DNA from: Dactylorhiza incarnata
Taxonomy: Eukaryota; Streptophyta; Magnoliopsida; Asparagales; Orchidaceae
Direction: 5' to 3'
Length of the DNA stretch: 64,000 bases
Assembly: GCA_033032865.1 (NCBI GenBank)
Contig: JAWHQI010000273.1
Location: forward strand, 1,984,001-2,048,000
Both the position numbers and the translations under genes were made by a program. How positions within the stretch are numbered: position 1 is the first letter of the stretch; the number at the start of each line of letters is the position of its first letter. The notes below the pieces were generated by a model, which saw nothing but the letters and a program-made list of their open reading frames with translations, was not told the origin of the DNA and searched no databases. Positions 55,766 to 64,000 of the stretch are shown here, one piece after another.

Positions 55766-56289
55766 TTGATTGTGCTTGAAATAGCAAATCAGTTCATTAA
55801 GGGTGAGGATACGAACCCTAATTATTTTGCTTCTTTATCCAGAGGCCGCAACAACAACAGAAGGATTATTCCTCTTATGATCATCTTCCTATCAATAGCG
55901 GTGGCTATTTGTTAGAATATGAACAAGGTCCCAACTTATCATCTCAACATGAAATATGCTATGATTATGAGCGTCTATCTGCTTCTCCAAGTATCCTGCA
56001 GCTAAATCAATCAGAGCTATGTCTTGTCAACCCTCATATCTAATCTCAGGCTTATAATTATAAGTCATGTAATTCTCCTCGCCCAAATAAGCAAGATAAG
56101 TTCTGAGGAAGGTATACAAGTTTAACTATCTCAATGAAAGAAGTTATTCAGATTATCCAACAAGAACCTAGTTTTACGAGACCTTCTATCCTGCAACCTC
56201 ATCACAGGGGTTGTCACAAAGACTTGTTTTGTCAATACCACATGTGTGTGGGTCATGATACAGAAAAGTGTCGTGCTCTACATAAGCTT
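55765..56289 (+). repeat. 525-bp inverted repeat, right arm
   Basis: Plus-strand counterpart of 52472-52996, in the element's own orientation and continuous with the rest of gag to 56337, so this arm is probably the original. Confidence 0.9.
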
Positions 56290-56337
56290 GTAGAGAAGTT
56301 ACTAAAAGAAGGCAAACTGCGGGAATATGTTGCTTAA
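55766..56337 (+). pseudogene. Element F gag C-terminal fragment with CCHC-like finger
   Basis: One frame contains LEYEQGPNLSSQHEICYDYE, then SPSILQLNQSELCLVNPHI, a TAA at about 56041 and further breaks. The open part 56134-56337 follows (67 codons) with FCQYHMCVGHDTEKCRALHK and LVEKLLKEGKLREYVA. The C-x2-H-x4-GH-x4-C arrangement followed by a Leu-rich helix is common in gag C-termini of plant Ty3/gypsy elements. No protease or pol follows; tandem repeats do. Confidence 0.7.
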
Positions 56338-56511
56338 AAATATTATTGTAAAATCTTTTCTAGCAATATTGGTCATTCACTCGATGCTAGATCTACTTTT
56401 ATTGGCAGAAAGGTTTGTCTTAAAGCTCGTCTTAAAGCTCTTTCAGTTATGTTTGCATTAGCTCTTTCCTTCAAATGCGTACGTGGTTAAATATGGATTG
56501 TGAATGTTGTG

Positions 56512-56756
56512 GCAATCAAACCCACCTTTTTGGTGGTTACCAAAAAATCTATAAGGCAATCAAACCCATCCCTTGATGGTCGCCAAAATCTTTAAAGGCA
56601 ATCAAACCCATCCCTTGATGGTCGCCAAAATCTTTAAAGGCAATCAAACCCATCCCTTGATGGTCGTCATAATCTTTAAAGGCAATCAAACCCATCTTTC
56701 GATGGTCGCCCAAATATTTAAAAGAAATCGAACCCATCTTTTGATGGTCGCCCCAA
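56512..56756 (+). repeat. 42-bp tandem repeat in element F
   Basis: About five and a half units based on GGCAATCAAACCCATC followed by a CCATC...GATGG dyad. The unit is stop-free, producing ORFs on both strands (56573-56827 and 56549-56896) that I do not regard as genes. Confidence 0.88.
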
Positions 56757-56919
56757 TACAGTTTCATCTTTATATCCACATTATAGTGGTTGCTCCGATT
56801 GAGCATTACTACTTCTTTTGCATATGATACATATGCTATGCTAGCTTCTTGCTTACAAATGAGGTGAATATCACCATATTGTGTCGAGGCACCCAAAAAC
56901 TTCTCTTCTATATAGGGAT

Positions 56920-58555
56920 AAAGATGAACAGGTGTTCGTGAGTTCTCTTAAGGTACTCGCGTTATAGGTTCTTTTACCTACTTTCAGTTCTCTTTTGTAG
57001 AGGTTAGCAGGTGATCGCGAGTTTTCCTCAGGTACTCGCGTTAAATTCTTGTATACCTACTTTCAGTTCTCTTTTGTAGAGATTAGCAGGTGTTCGCGAG
57101 TTCTATTCGTGTACTCACATTAATTTCTTTAATACCTGCTTTGAGTTCTCTTTTGCAGATATTAGCAGGAGTTCGCGAGTTTTCCTCAGGTACTCGCATT
57201 AAATTCCTTTTATACCTGCTTTAAGTTCTCTTTTGTAGAGATTAGCAGATGATCGCGAATTTTATTCAGGTACTCACGCTATATTCTTTTATACCTGCTT
57301 TGAGTTCTCTTTTGCAGAGATTAGCAGGTGATCGCGAGTTTTCTTCAGTTACTCGCGTTATATTCTCTATACCTGCTTTGAGTTCTCTTTTGCAGAGATT
57401 AGCAGGTATTCGCGAATTTTCCTCAGGTAATCACGTTAAATTCTCGTATACCTGCTTTCAGTTCTCTTTTGCAGAGATTAGCAGGTGTTCGCGAGTTCTC
57501 TTCAGGTGTTCGCGTTGATTTCTTTAATATCTGCTTTGAGTTCTCTTTTGCAGAGATTAGCAGGTGTTCGCGAGTTTTCCTCAGGTACTCGCATTATATT
57601 CTTTCATACCTGCTTTGAGTTCTCTTTTGCAGATATTAGCAGGTGATCGCGAGTTTTCTTCAGGTACTCGCGTTATATTCTCTTATACCTGCTTTGAGTT
57701 CTCTTTTGCAGAGATTAGCATGTGTTCGCGATTTTTCCTCAAGTACTCGCGTTAAATTCTTGCATACCTTCTTTCAGTTCTCTTTTGCATAGATTAGCAG
57801 GTGTTCGCGAGTTCTCTTCAGGTACTCGCGTTAATTTCTTTTATATCTGCTTTGAGTTCTCTTTTGCAGAGATTAGCAGGTGTTCGCGAGTTTTCCTCAG
57901 GTACTCGCATTGAATTCCTTTTATACCTGCTTTAAGTTCTCTTTTGCAGATATTAGCAGGTGATCGCGAATTTTCTTTAGGTACTCGCATTAAATTCTTT
58001 TATACCTGCTTTAAGTTCTCTTTTGCAGAGATTAGCAGGAGATCACGAGTTTTCTTCAGGTACTCGCGTTAAATTCTTTTATACCTGCTTTAAGTTCTCT
58101 TTTGCAGAGATTAGCAGGTGATCACGAGTTTTCTTCAGGTACTCACGTTAAATTCTTTTATACCTGCTTTAAGTTCTCTTTTGCAGAGATTAGCAGGTGA
58201 TCGCGAGTTTTCTTCAAGTACTCGCGTTAAATTCTTTTATACCTACTTTAAGTTCTCTTTTGCAGAGATTAGCAGGTGATCGCGAGTTTTCTTCATGTAC
58301 TCACGTTAAATTCTTTTATACCTGCTTAAAGTTCTCTTTTGCAGAGATTAGCAGGTGATCACGAGTTTTCTTCAGGTACTCGTGTTAAATTCTTTTATAC
58401 CTGCTTTAAGTTCTCTATTGTAGAGATTAGCAGGTCATCGCGGGGTTTCTTCAGGTACTTGCGTTAAATTCTTTTATACCTGCTTTGAGTTCTCTTTTGC
58501 AAAGACTAGCAGGTGATCACGAGTTCTGTTCAGGTACCCGCGCCATCTTTTTTCT
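56920..58555 (+). repeat. 79-bp tandem repeat in element F, about 20 units
   Basis: Each unit has AGTTCTCTTTTGCAGAGATT, then AGCAGGTGATCGCGAG, then TACTCGCGTTAAATTC and TATACCTGCT. AGCAGGT pairs with ACCTGCT of the next boundary, and TCGCGAG with CTCGCG, so each unit is itself a dyad. Later units (57950-58490) are more alike than early ones. Frames in it encode no known domain. Confidence 0.9.
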
Positions 58556-58866
58556 TTACATACTTATCGAATTCTCCTCAGAGACTAGTAGATGATTACT
58601 AGTCTACCTCAGAGGACAAAATGAGCCGATGTTCGCAAGTTCCCTTCAGGAACTTGTGAGTTGTGTTTTATACTTGCTATGATTCTTCTCTCTCTCAGGA
58701 GAAAGAATAAGCATTCATTAGTTCCTTTGTGGAGAGGCGTCAGGTACTTGTTCCCTCTCTCTCTTTCCCACTCTTTTGACAGTTAACTAGTGGCGGATCA
58801 CAATTTTTGTGGGTCAGTACCTACGTTTTCGAAGTTTCTTAGGAAATTGAAAGAATGCGGGGATTA
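58556..58866 (+). other. Unique segment before element F right LTR
   Basis: Degenerate repeat end, then AT-balanced DNA closing with GAAATTGAAAGAATGCGG, likely the polypurine tract. The frame opening at 58790 reads straight into the LTR and is not a credible gene. Confidence 0.6.
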
Positions 58867-60416
58867 TGTTGACCCAGAAATCGGCAATCCTCCCCTGGGA
58901 GGCCTTTTTCGCTACGTGTTTATAGATTACGCGCCCGGGAAGGATCAGACCTCACGCAAAGGCTTTTTTCATACCCAAAGGGGTAAGAAGGGGCGGCCTA
59001 CTCCTTCAAACCGCCCGGGTAGGCGACCTCCTCCTTTAGACTGCGCGGGTAGGCGGCCTCCTCCTTCAGACCGTGCGGGTAGGCGGCCTCCTCCTTCAGA
59101 CCGTGCGGGTAGGCGGCCTCCTCCTTCAGACCGCGCGGGTAGGCGGCCTCCTCCTTCAGACCGCGCGGGTAGGCGGCCTCCTCCTTCAGACCGCGCGGGT
59201 AGGCGGCCTCCTCCTTCAGACCGCGCGGGTAGGCGGCCTCCTCCTTCAGACCGCGCGGGTAGGCGGCCTCCTCCTTCAGACCGCGCGGGTAGGCGCCTCC
59301 TCCTTCACACCGCGCGGGTAGGCGGCCTCCTCCTTCAGACCGCCCGGGTAGGCGGCCTCCTCCTTCAGACCGCGCGGGTAGGAGGCCTCCACCTTCAGAC
59401 CGCGCGGGTAGGCGGCCTCCTCCTTCAGACCGCGCAGGTAGGCGGCCTCCTCCTTCAGACCGCGCCGGTAGGTGGCCTCCTCCTTCAGACAGCGCGGGTA
59501 GGCGGCCTGCTCCTTCAGACCGCCCGGGTAGGCGGCCTCCTCCTTCAGACCGCAGGGGTAGGCGGCCTCCACCTTCAAACCGCGCGGGTAGGCGGCCTCC
59601 TCCTTCAGACCGTGCAGGTAGGCGACCTCCTCCTTCAGACCACGCCGGTAGGCGGCCTCCTCCTTCAGACAGCGCGGGTAGGCGGCCTCCTCCTTCAGAC
59701 CGCGCGAGTAGGTGGCCTCCTCCTTCAGACCGTGCGTGTAGGCGGCCTCCTCCTTCAGACCGCGGAGGTAGGCGGCCTCCTCCTTCAGACGGCGTGGGTA
59801 GGCGGCGTCCTCCTTCAGACCGCGTGGGTAGAACTCCAGTCACCGGCTCACTGGCGGTGACGACATCGACCCAGAGCCTATAAATAGGACCCTCGGCATG
59901 AACATGAGGACAGGCGAGTTGGGGGCAAAACTGGCGACGAGAAACAACCAGACCGCACCTAGCTGCGGGCTGTCTGGGCGACCTCGGCGAACAACCCGGG
60001 CGGCCTCGGCGAACAGTCCGAGCAGCCTCGGCAAGCAGCCCGGGCGGTCTCACCAAGCAGTTCGGGCGGTCTCAGCAAGCAGTTTGGGAAGTCTCACCAA
60101 AGAATCCGGGCAGTCACAGCGAACAGCCCGAGCTGCTTTCTTTTCTTACCCGCAACTCTCTTCTATTCATTCTGTTTCCATGTACTAAACACAATAAGCT
60201 GTAATATAGATTATTAAATAAAGGGAAAGCTCGCCGCAGGAGTGGCATTTGCCGCGGCGGGCGGAGTCTGGCCTCGCCGCAAGCTAGCGACCCTCTCTTC
60301 TTCTCTCTCACTCAGCTCTTCATTTGCGACTCAAGTAACCAGCTGCTCGACCATTACCCCCTCTCCTTCCTCCGGGATCGAGCGTCGAGGACTTGGGGAC
60401 AATTTTGGATTCAACA
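58867..60416 (+). repeat. Element F right LTR, complete
   Basis: 1550 bp, TGTTGACCC...TTCAACA. It has 28 units of the 30-bp minisatellite (about 58990-59829; one unit is a base short), TATAAATA at 59879-59886 and about six ~24-bp GC-rich units (59965-60130). The U5-like end has AATAAAG near 60216. ORFs of 352 and 356 codons run through the array on opposite strands and are by-products. Confidence 0.9.
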
Positions 60417-60421
60417 TGAAA

Positions 60422-60830
60422 TAAAGCATTTTAAGGAAGCATTATAAATATTATGCATTATAGGTGCTGTGAGTATGACTTCATTCATTTTATAACTTTA
60501 GATTTTGAAAAGTTTGTAGAAGATTAAAATAATACATTTAAACCTTTATCACATAATTGACTAATTGAAATAAAATTGTGTTGCAAACCTTCTACAAATA
60601 ATACATTAGAAATTGAAAACAATTCCTTGCCAACTGTGTCGATGCCCATGATCCATCCTTTTATGTTATCTCCAAAAGTCACCATCCCTCCTTTCTTCAT
60701 CGCAAGGCTAAGGAACTTTGCTTTGTTTCCTGTCATGTGTTTGGTGTAACCCGAGTCCAAATACCACACGTCTTCTTTGTCCTTAGCTCGCCAACATACC
60801 TAAAAGGGAGATGAGAGTAAAGATTCGGAT
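60422..60830 (-). pseudogene. Element E protease segment
   Basis: The open part 60524-60769 contains WYLDSGYTKHMTGNKAKF. It keeps the catalytic DSG of the copia protease but has Tyr where D has Cys, followed by GGMVTFGDN and LISISQLCDKGL-like sequence. It ends at the element F insertion. Upstream, toward 60950, it merges with a poorly preserved linker that includes a second knuckle-like CHxF region. Confidence 0.85.
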
Positions 60831-61054
60831 ACCCAATAGGTTCCTCCCAAAGAATAGGTGGAAACCTTAGGCACCCAGATTTGTTTTTAAGGACTTTGTC
60901 CCTTCTTCCTACAAGAGTCGGTCGTGTGTCCAAATACATGACATTTGGCACAGTAAATATAAGGGGTTGAGAGCTTGTTTAGAGTTCTGTGTGAACTCTT
61001 GCTGGATGAATAGGTAACAATAGTAGATTGAAGTAATTTTTTATTAACAAAATA

Positions 61055-61572
61055 TTAATTTCTGGATTTACTGCTAACACTGGCATTAAGAGTTAACGCT
61101 GGGAGATAGCTCCCAGAAACATAACCAAGCCCATATTTTGCACTAACATTGCATTGGTTGGCCAAGATCATGTCAAGTGACCTTTGTCCAACTCCCAATT
61201 TTTTAATGGGCATGTTTAAATCATGAATCCAGGCTTTAAGTGCAGTGTTTTCCATTACTAACATAAAACATCTATTTGCAAAGGTTTTCTTTCCCTCTTC
61301 TATTTGAGAAAGAGAAGATTTAATAGATCTTCCTAAGTCCCATTTTTCCTTAGAAAGAGATTCGATAGTGGAATGGGACTTAGCAAGAACTCCTTCAAGT
61401 TCGTTCACCCTTACCAAGAAGTGTTTGCACTCTTGGCAAGTCATCTTCTCTTTCCCTAATAGCTTAATTTCTTTCGTTAATTCATTATTCTTTTTTAATA
61501 AAAGTTTATTTTTTATATTTCAAGAGATCAACATCTTTTTAACTTTTATCAAAATATATACAAGTTGGTAAA
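61055..61572 (-). pseudogene. Element E gag, coiled-coil part
   Basis: 129 open codons (61055-61444): CQECKHFLVRVNELEGVLAK, a heptad-rich region, ANRCFMLVMENTALKAWIHD, then RSLDMILANQCN, colinear with the D gag coiled coil. A palindrome near 61085-61118 (TTAACGCTGGGAGATAGCT) occupies the place where D has TGTCGG dyads. It is cut at 61572 by the solo LTR. Confidence 0.85.
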
Positions 61573-61577
61573 TATTC

Positions 61578-62529
61578 TGTTGGGTTTTTCTAGAACCATA
61601 CATCAAATGTAGGCGCAGCGGAAATGAAGAGAAACAACCCAAAAAGACTTGGATCGGCCATGAACATTGAATCAAGAAGTTAACAAAATGCTAGGTATGA
61701 AATTACCTTTGCGGGGTTGGATCAAATCCAACCTAGATGCTCCACCTGTTGATTCCTTTGCGGGATGGAGAGTTCTCACGTAGAATAATGTCTACGTCTC
61801 TACAGAAGTCCACACGAGCCGGGAGAACACCAAATCACGTCGCACGCAACTAGGAAGGAAGAACGACTGCACCTTGTACTTCCACGAACTGCTAGGTTCG
61901 CTCCAGGAAGAACAATCCCGACGACGATCGCCGGAGAGGAGGTCGGCGGAGGCGAACAAGACGACGGAATGCTTCCGTCGGCTAGGGTTCGAGCGAGAAC
62001 GGAACTCTTCCGTCGGTTGAATCTTCTATTCGCGTGTCATTTGAACCCTTAAGATTAAGTTCTATTTATAGCCGAAGTATAAACAGACCTAAAATGATCG
62101 CTATCCGCAGACCACACATCAGAATTGGGGTTTCTATTACGATTCGTCGAGTGTTCACGGGACAATCCGACGAATCCCGACGAATCCGATCAGACGACAA
62201 CGTTTGCCGAGAAAATGATCTCTGTAACAATTCGTCGAGTGTTCACGGGACAATCCGACGAATCCCGACGAATCCGATCAGACGACAACGTTTGCCGAGA
62301 AAATGATCTCTGTAACAATTCGTCGAGTGTTCACGGGACAATCCGACGAATCCGGACAGCAACATTTGCTGGACTTCCCCGTTCTGTATTTGGTGATTGG
62401 TACATTTACCAACACAGTCAATCTACCAACTTCTCCACATGCTCTTATGTGCGACCATGCAGGCTCATATCGCGTTGGCAGTGACATTACATGTTTGACC
62501 ACTTCTAGATCACAATGGTAACTCCAACA
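61578..62529 (-). repeat. Solo LTR inserted in E gag
   Basis: 952 bp, TGTTGG...CCAACA, exact TATTC duplications (61573-61577 and 62530-62534). E's gag closes when it is removed (compare D 48650-48700). The minus strand carries GGCTATAAATAGAAC near 62068, so minus is probably sense. It contains about 2.6 copies of an 88-bp repeat (starts at 62142, 62230 and 62318) in which ATTCGTCG pairs with CGACGAAT. Family is undetermined, perhaps copia. Confidence 0.88.
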
Positions 62530-62534
62530 TATTC

Positions 62535-63563
62535 GTTATATAATGCATCATGCGAGGGAGGAGTTACATCAATGTCGCTTTGGACATTGCATTCATTGTC
62601 GGATGGCATGTTATTTTTTCCCATAAGACACATTTTTGCCTCTTCTTCATTGCTAGAGGATGAGCCGCTTGATTCATCGGAGGAGGAGTGTTCCCATGTA
62701 CCCGCCTTTAGTACCTTATTTTTCTCCTTGCCCTTGTGCCTCTTTTCTTTTTGCTCTTTCAAATATTTTGGGCACTGGCTCCAAATCTGTCCGATCTTTC
62801 TATAATGGTAACACTAATCTAGTGGTGGCCGTTCTTCATCGTCATTGTCACTACCTTTTCCTTTCTTCGATAAAGATCCCTTCTTGATGAAGTACTTCCG
62901 GAAAGTCTTTCTCTTTTCTGGATTTTTCATGAATCTTTTGAACTTCTTTACAAAAAGACTCTCCTCATCCTCTTCATAAATATCAACATCATTATCATCC
63001 TCCTTCTTTGATTTCAACATCGAGGACTTCTTCTTTGGCTCCATATTGTGCTCTTGTTGTTGAATTTTTAGTTCAATCTCATTGGTTTTGAGATTACCAA
63101 TGAGGCTCTCAATTTTATGCTTCTTTAGATCGTGCGACTTTGGAGGTCACATTTGGATTGAACTTTGGAGGGTGAGACCTAAGAATTTTTCTCACCAAGT
63201 CACCGCTGGAGAACATCTTTCCAAGCACTTTTGAGTCATTGACATTCTTGGCGAACCTTGTGTACATTGAATCTACATCTTCATCCGCCTCTATCCAGAA
63301 TTTCTCGTATTCAAATTCTAGTTGGAAGATCTTTGAATCCTTGACCTGCGAAGTACCTTCATGATTAATTTCTAATAAATTCCATATATCGTAAGCAGTT
63401 TTGTAAGCACAAGTTCGATTAAATTATGTTCTATCCAAAGCAGAAAATAAAGCATTCATAGCTTTAGCATTATTCTTACATCTCAACTTATCGTTATCAT
63501 CCCATTTGTCCTTCTATTTTTCCATAGTAACTTCTCCAACAACAAACGTTGGTGGAGAGTAGC
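62535..63563 (-). pseudogene. Element E gag, N-terminal and zinc-knuckle part
   Basis: Reading from 63563: SYSPPTFVVGEVTM, CKNNAKAMNALFSALDRT, HEGTSQVKDSKIFQLE, LVRKILRSHPPKFNPN, then a Lys/Glu linker (open 62814-63044). Then comes CYHYRKIGQIWSQC, where the second Cys and the His of the CCHC knuckle are replaced by Tyr and Gln. The Ser-rich stretch SSSDESSGSSSSNEEE follows. Stops and shifts are frequent. The start codon lies beyond the LTR inserted at 63564. Confidence 0.85.
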
Positions 63564-64000
63564 TGTAACACTCTACCAGTTCCAAAAATATAACAATAGG
63601 TCTGGATGGAACCCCACTCCATATTAAGCATAGTAGCTAGATGTTAATAAAATGATAAATAGAAAAGAACTACACGAGAGTATAATCAAAGCATAGCGAA
63701 ATCTTTTAACCAACATTAAATTCAGAATGTCCGCCTACTCAGGAATGTCAAGTAAAGAGTTATGGCCTTAAGGCCTTACATTCAACACATGTAACTAACT
63801 CAAAATCATACTTCAGCACGTAAGCCGATAATACAAGGAAAGTAGTAAAATAGGTTGGCCATCAAGGGACAATTCAGCAGTGGACTTCAACACGCTATTT
63901 CTCATTTGACTCACCAACACCTACACCATCCACAAATAATAGCTCAACTATGAGCTGACCACAAACCGTGTAATGATCCCACCCCCTAGACATTCTAGTC
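63564..64000. repeat. Chromovirus-type LTR, cut by the window end
   Basis: TGTAACACTCTACCAG... matches 36675 onward of the solo LTR (for example AACAATAGGTCTGGATGG against AACAGTAGGTCCGGCCGG) across all 437 bases. It interrupts E's gag at GAGTAGC. Whether it is a solo LTR or one end of a full element cannot be told. Confidence 0.88.

Larger units (their letters stand above)
51421..60416 (+). mobile_element. Element F: gypsy-like element with LTR minisatellite and rearranged interior
   Basis: The left LTR begins TGTTGACCC at 51421 and the right LTR ends TTCAACA at 60416. TGAAA is duplicated exactly at 51416-51420 and 60417-60421, and E's protease/integrase sequence closes across it. TATA boxes, the gag fragment and a purine-rich tract (about 58842-58866) all point to plus orientation. 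The left LTR lacks its 3' end and its primer site, cut at about 52300. The interior holds a gag zinc finger, a foreign chromovirus/Athila-like block in reverse orientation and two tandem arrays. There is no protease, RT or integrase of its own, so it is non-autonomous. Confidence 0.85.
21523..64000 (-). mobile_element. Element E: outer Sirevirus (Ty1/copia) hosting seven insertions, 5' end outside window
   Basis: About 7.9 kb of E is recoverable by removing the nested elements. In sense order (right to left) the remaining pieces are: gag (63563-62535 and 61572-61055), protease (60769-60524), integrase (51415-51179, then 40078-39700), hinge and RT (39600-38657), RT/RNase H (36669-35741), 3' non-coding DNA (35740-34836, 29176-28230, 22800-22725) and the 3' LTR. 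At each of the six fully contained insertions the 5-bp duplication is exact and E's sequence matches D when the gap is closed. The coding parts have many stops and shifts, consistent with age. The 5' LTR and most N-terminal gag are beyond the right end. Confidence 0.9.

Noticed and set aside
57249..57913. ORFs of 63-89 codons repeating YSFIPALSSLLQRLAG
   Set aside because: Frames through the 79-bp tandem repeat, with period not a multiple of three so each breaks after one or two units.
58790..60056. ORFs of 356 and 352 codons (GRRPPPSDRA and EGGGRLPARS repeats)
   Set aside because: They arise from the 30-bp minisatellite in an LTR and run on both strands through the same DNA.
62034..62521. 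ORFs of 72-119 codons with repeated NPTNPDESDQ-like text
   Set aside because: Generated by an 88-bp tandem repeat inside a solo LTR.

Overview
The window is nuclear DNA from a repeat-rich plant, almost certainly an angiosperm. The evidence is the set of retroelement lineages: Athila-type Ty3/gypsy elements with a tRNA-Asp primer site, chromovirus (Tekay/Del-like) relicts, and Ty1/copia elements of the Sirevirus (SIRE/Maximus) type primed by initiator tRNA-Met. I found no convincing host gene, rRNA, tRNA gene or CRISPR array. Essentially every real coding signal belongs to a retroelement, and most are broken by stops or frameshifts.

Left third (1-21522): an unassigned stretch (1-3049), a chromovirus gag/protease relict (3050-4430, +), then an old Athila/Tat-type LTR (4431-15668) split by a complete Athila-like element, here called A (5315-14993, minus strand, TSD TTTAT). 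Further right are a degenerate leader, the 3' end of a Sirevirus LTR with its primer site and a plus-strand gag fragment (18226-19400), a chromovirus integrase tail (19440-20059) and a second relict Athila/Tat-type LTR (20060-21250).

Right two thirds (21523-64000): one outer Sirevirus, E (minus strand), whose 3' LTR is 21523-22724 and whose 5' end lies beyond the window. About 7.9 kb of E is spread over 42.5 kb because seven other elements sit inside it: B (22806-28224, non-autonomous Athila derivative, TSD ATAAG), C (29182-34830, LTR element with a minisatellite interior, TSD TTATT), a solo chromovirus-type LTR (36675-38651, TSD GATGA), Sirevirus D (40084-51173, TSD GTGCT), F (51421-60416, gypsy-like with a 30-bp minisatellite in its LTRs and a rearranged interior, TSD TGAAA), a solo LTR (61578-62529, TSD TATTC) and a chromovirus-type LTR cut by the window end (63564-64000). 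The 5-bp target duplications and the way E's frame resumes across each insertion confirm this layout.

The most interesting signals are these. (1) A family of five stem-loops with an almost constant loop and compensating stems lies in the 3' non-coding region of A and B. (2) Sirevirus D carries a TATA box, a plausible intron and a ~370-codon ORF antisense to its pol; this gene is missing from the same slot in E. (3) The LTR families here each carry a repeated, mostly CpG-rich palindromic word. In D and E these words recur at matching positions inside the element, and D's word is an inverted repeat of TGTCGG, the known high-affinity auxin response factor hexamer. (4) Element F holds a 525-bp inverted repeat and a 136-bp direct repeat around a foreign chromovirus/Athila-like insert, joined through microhomology.
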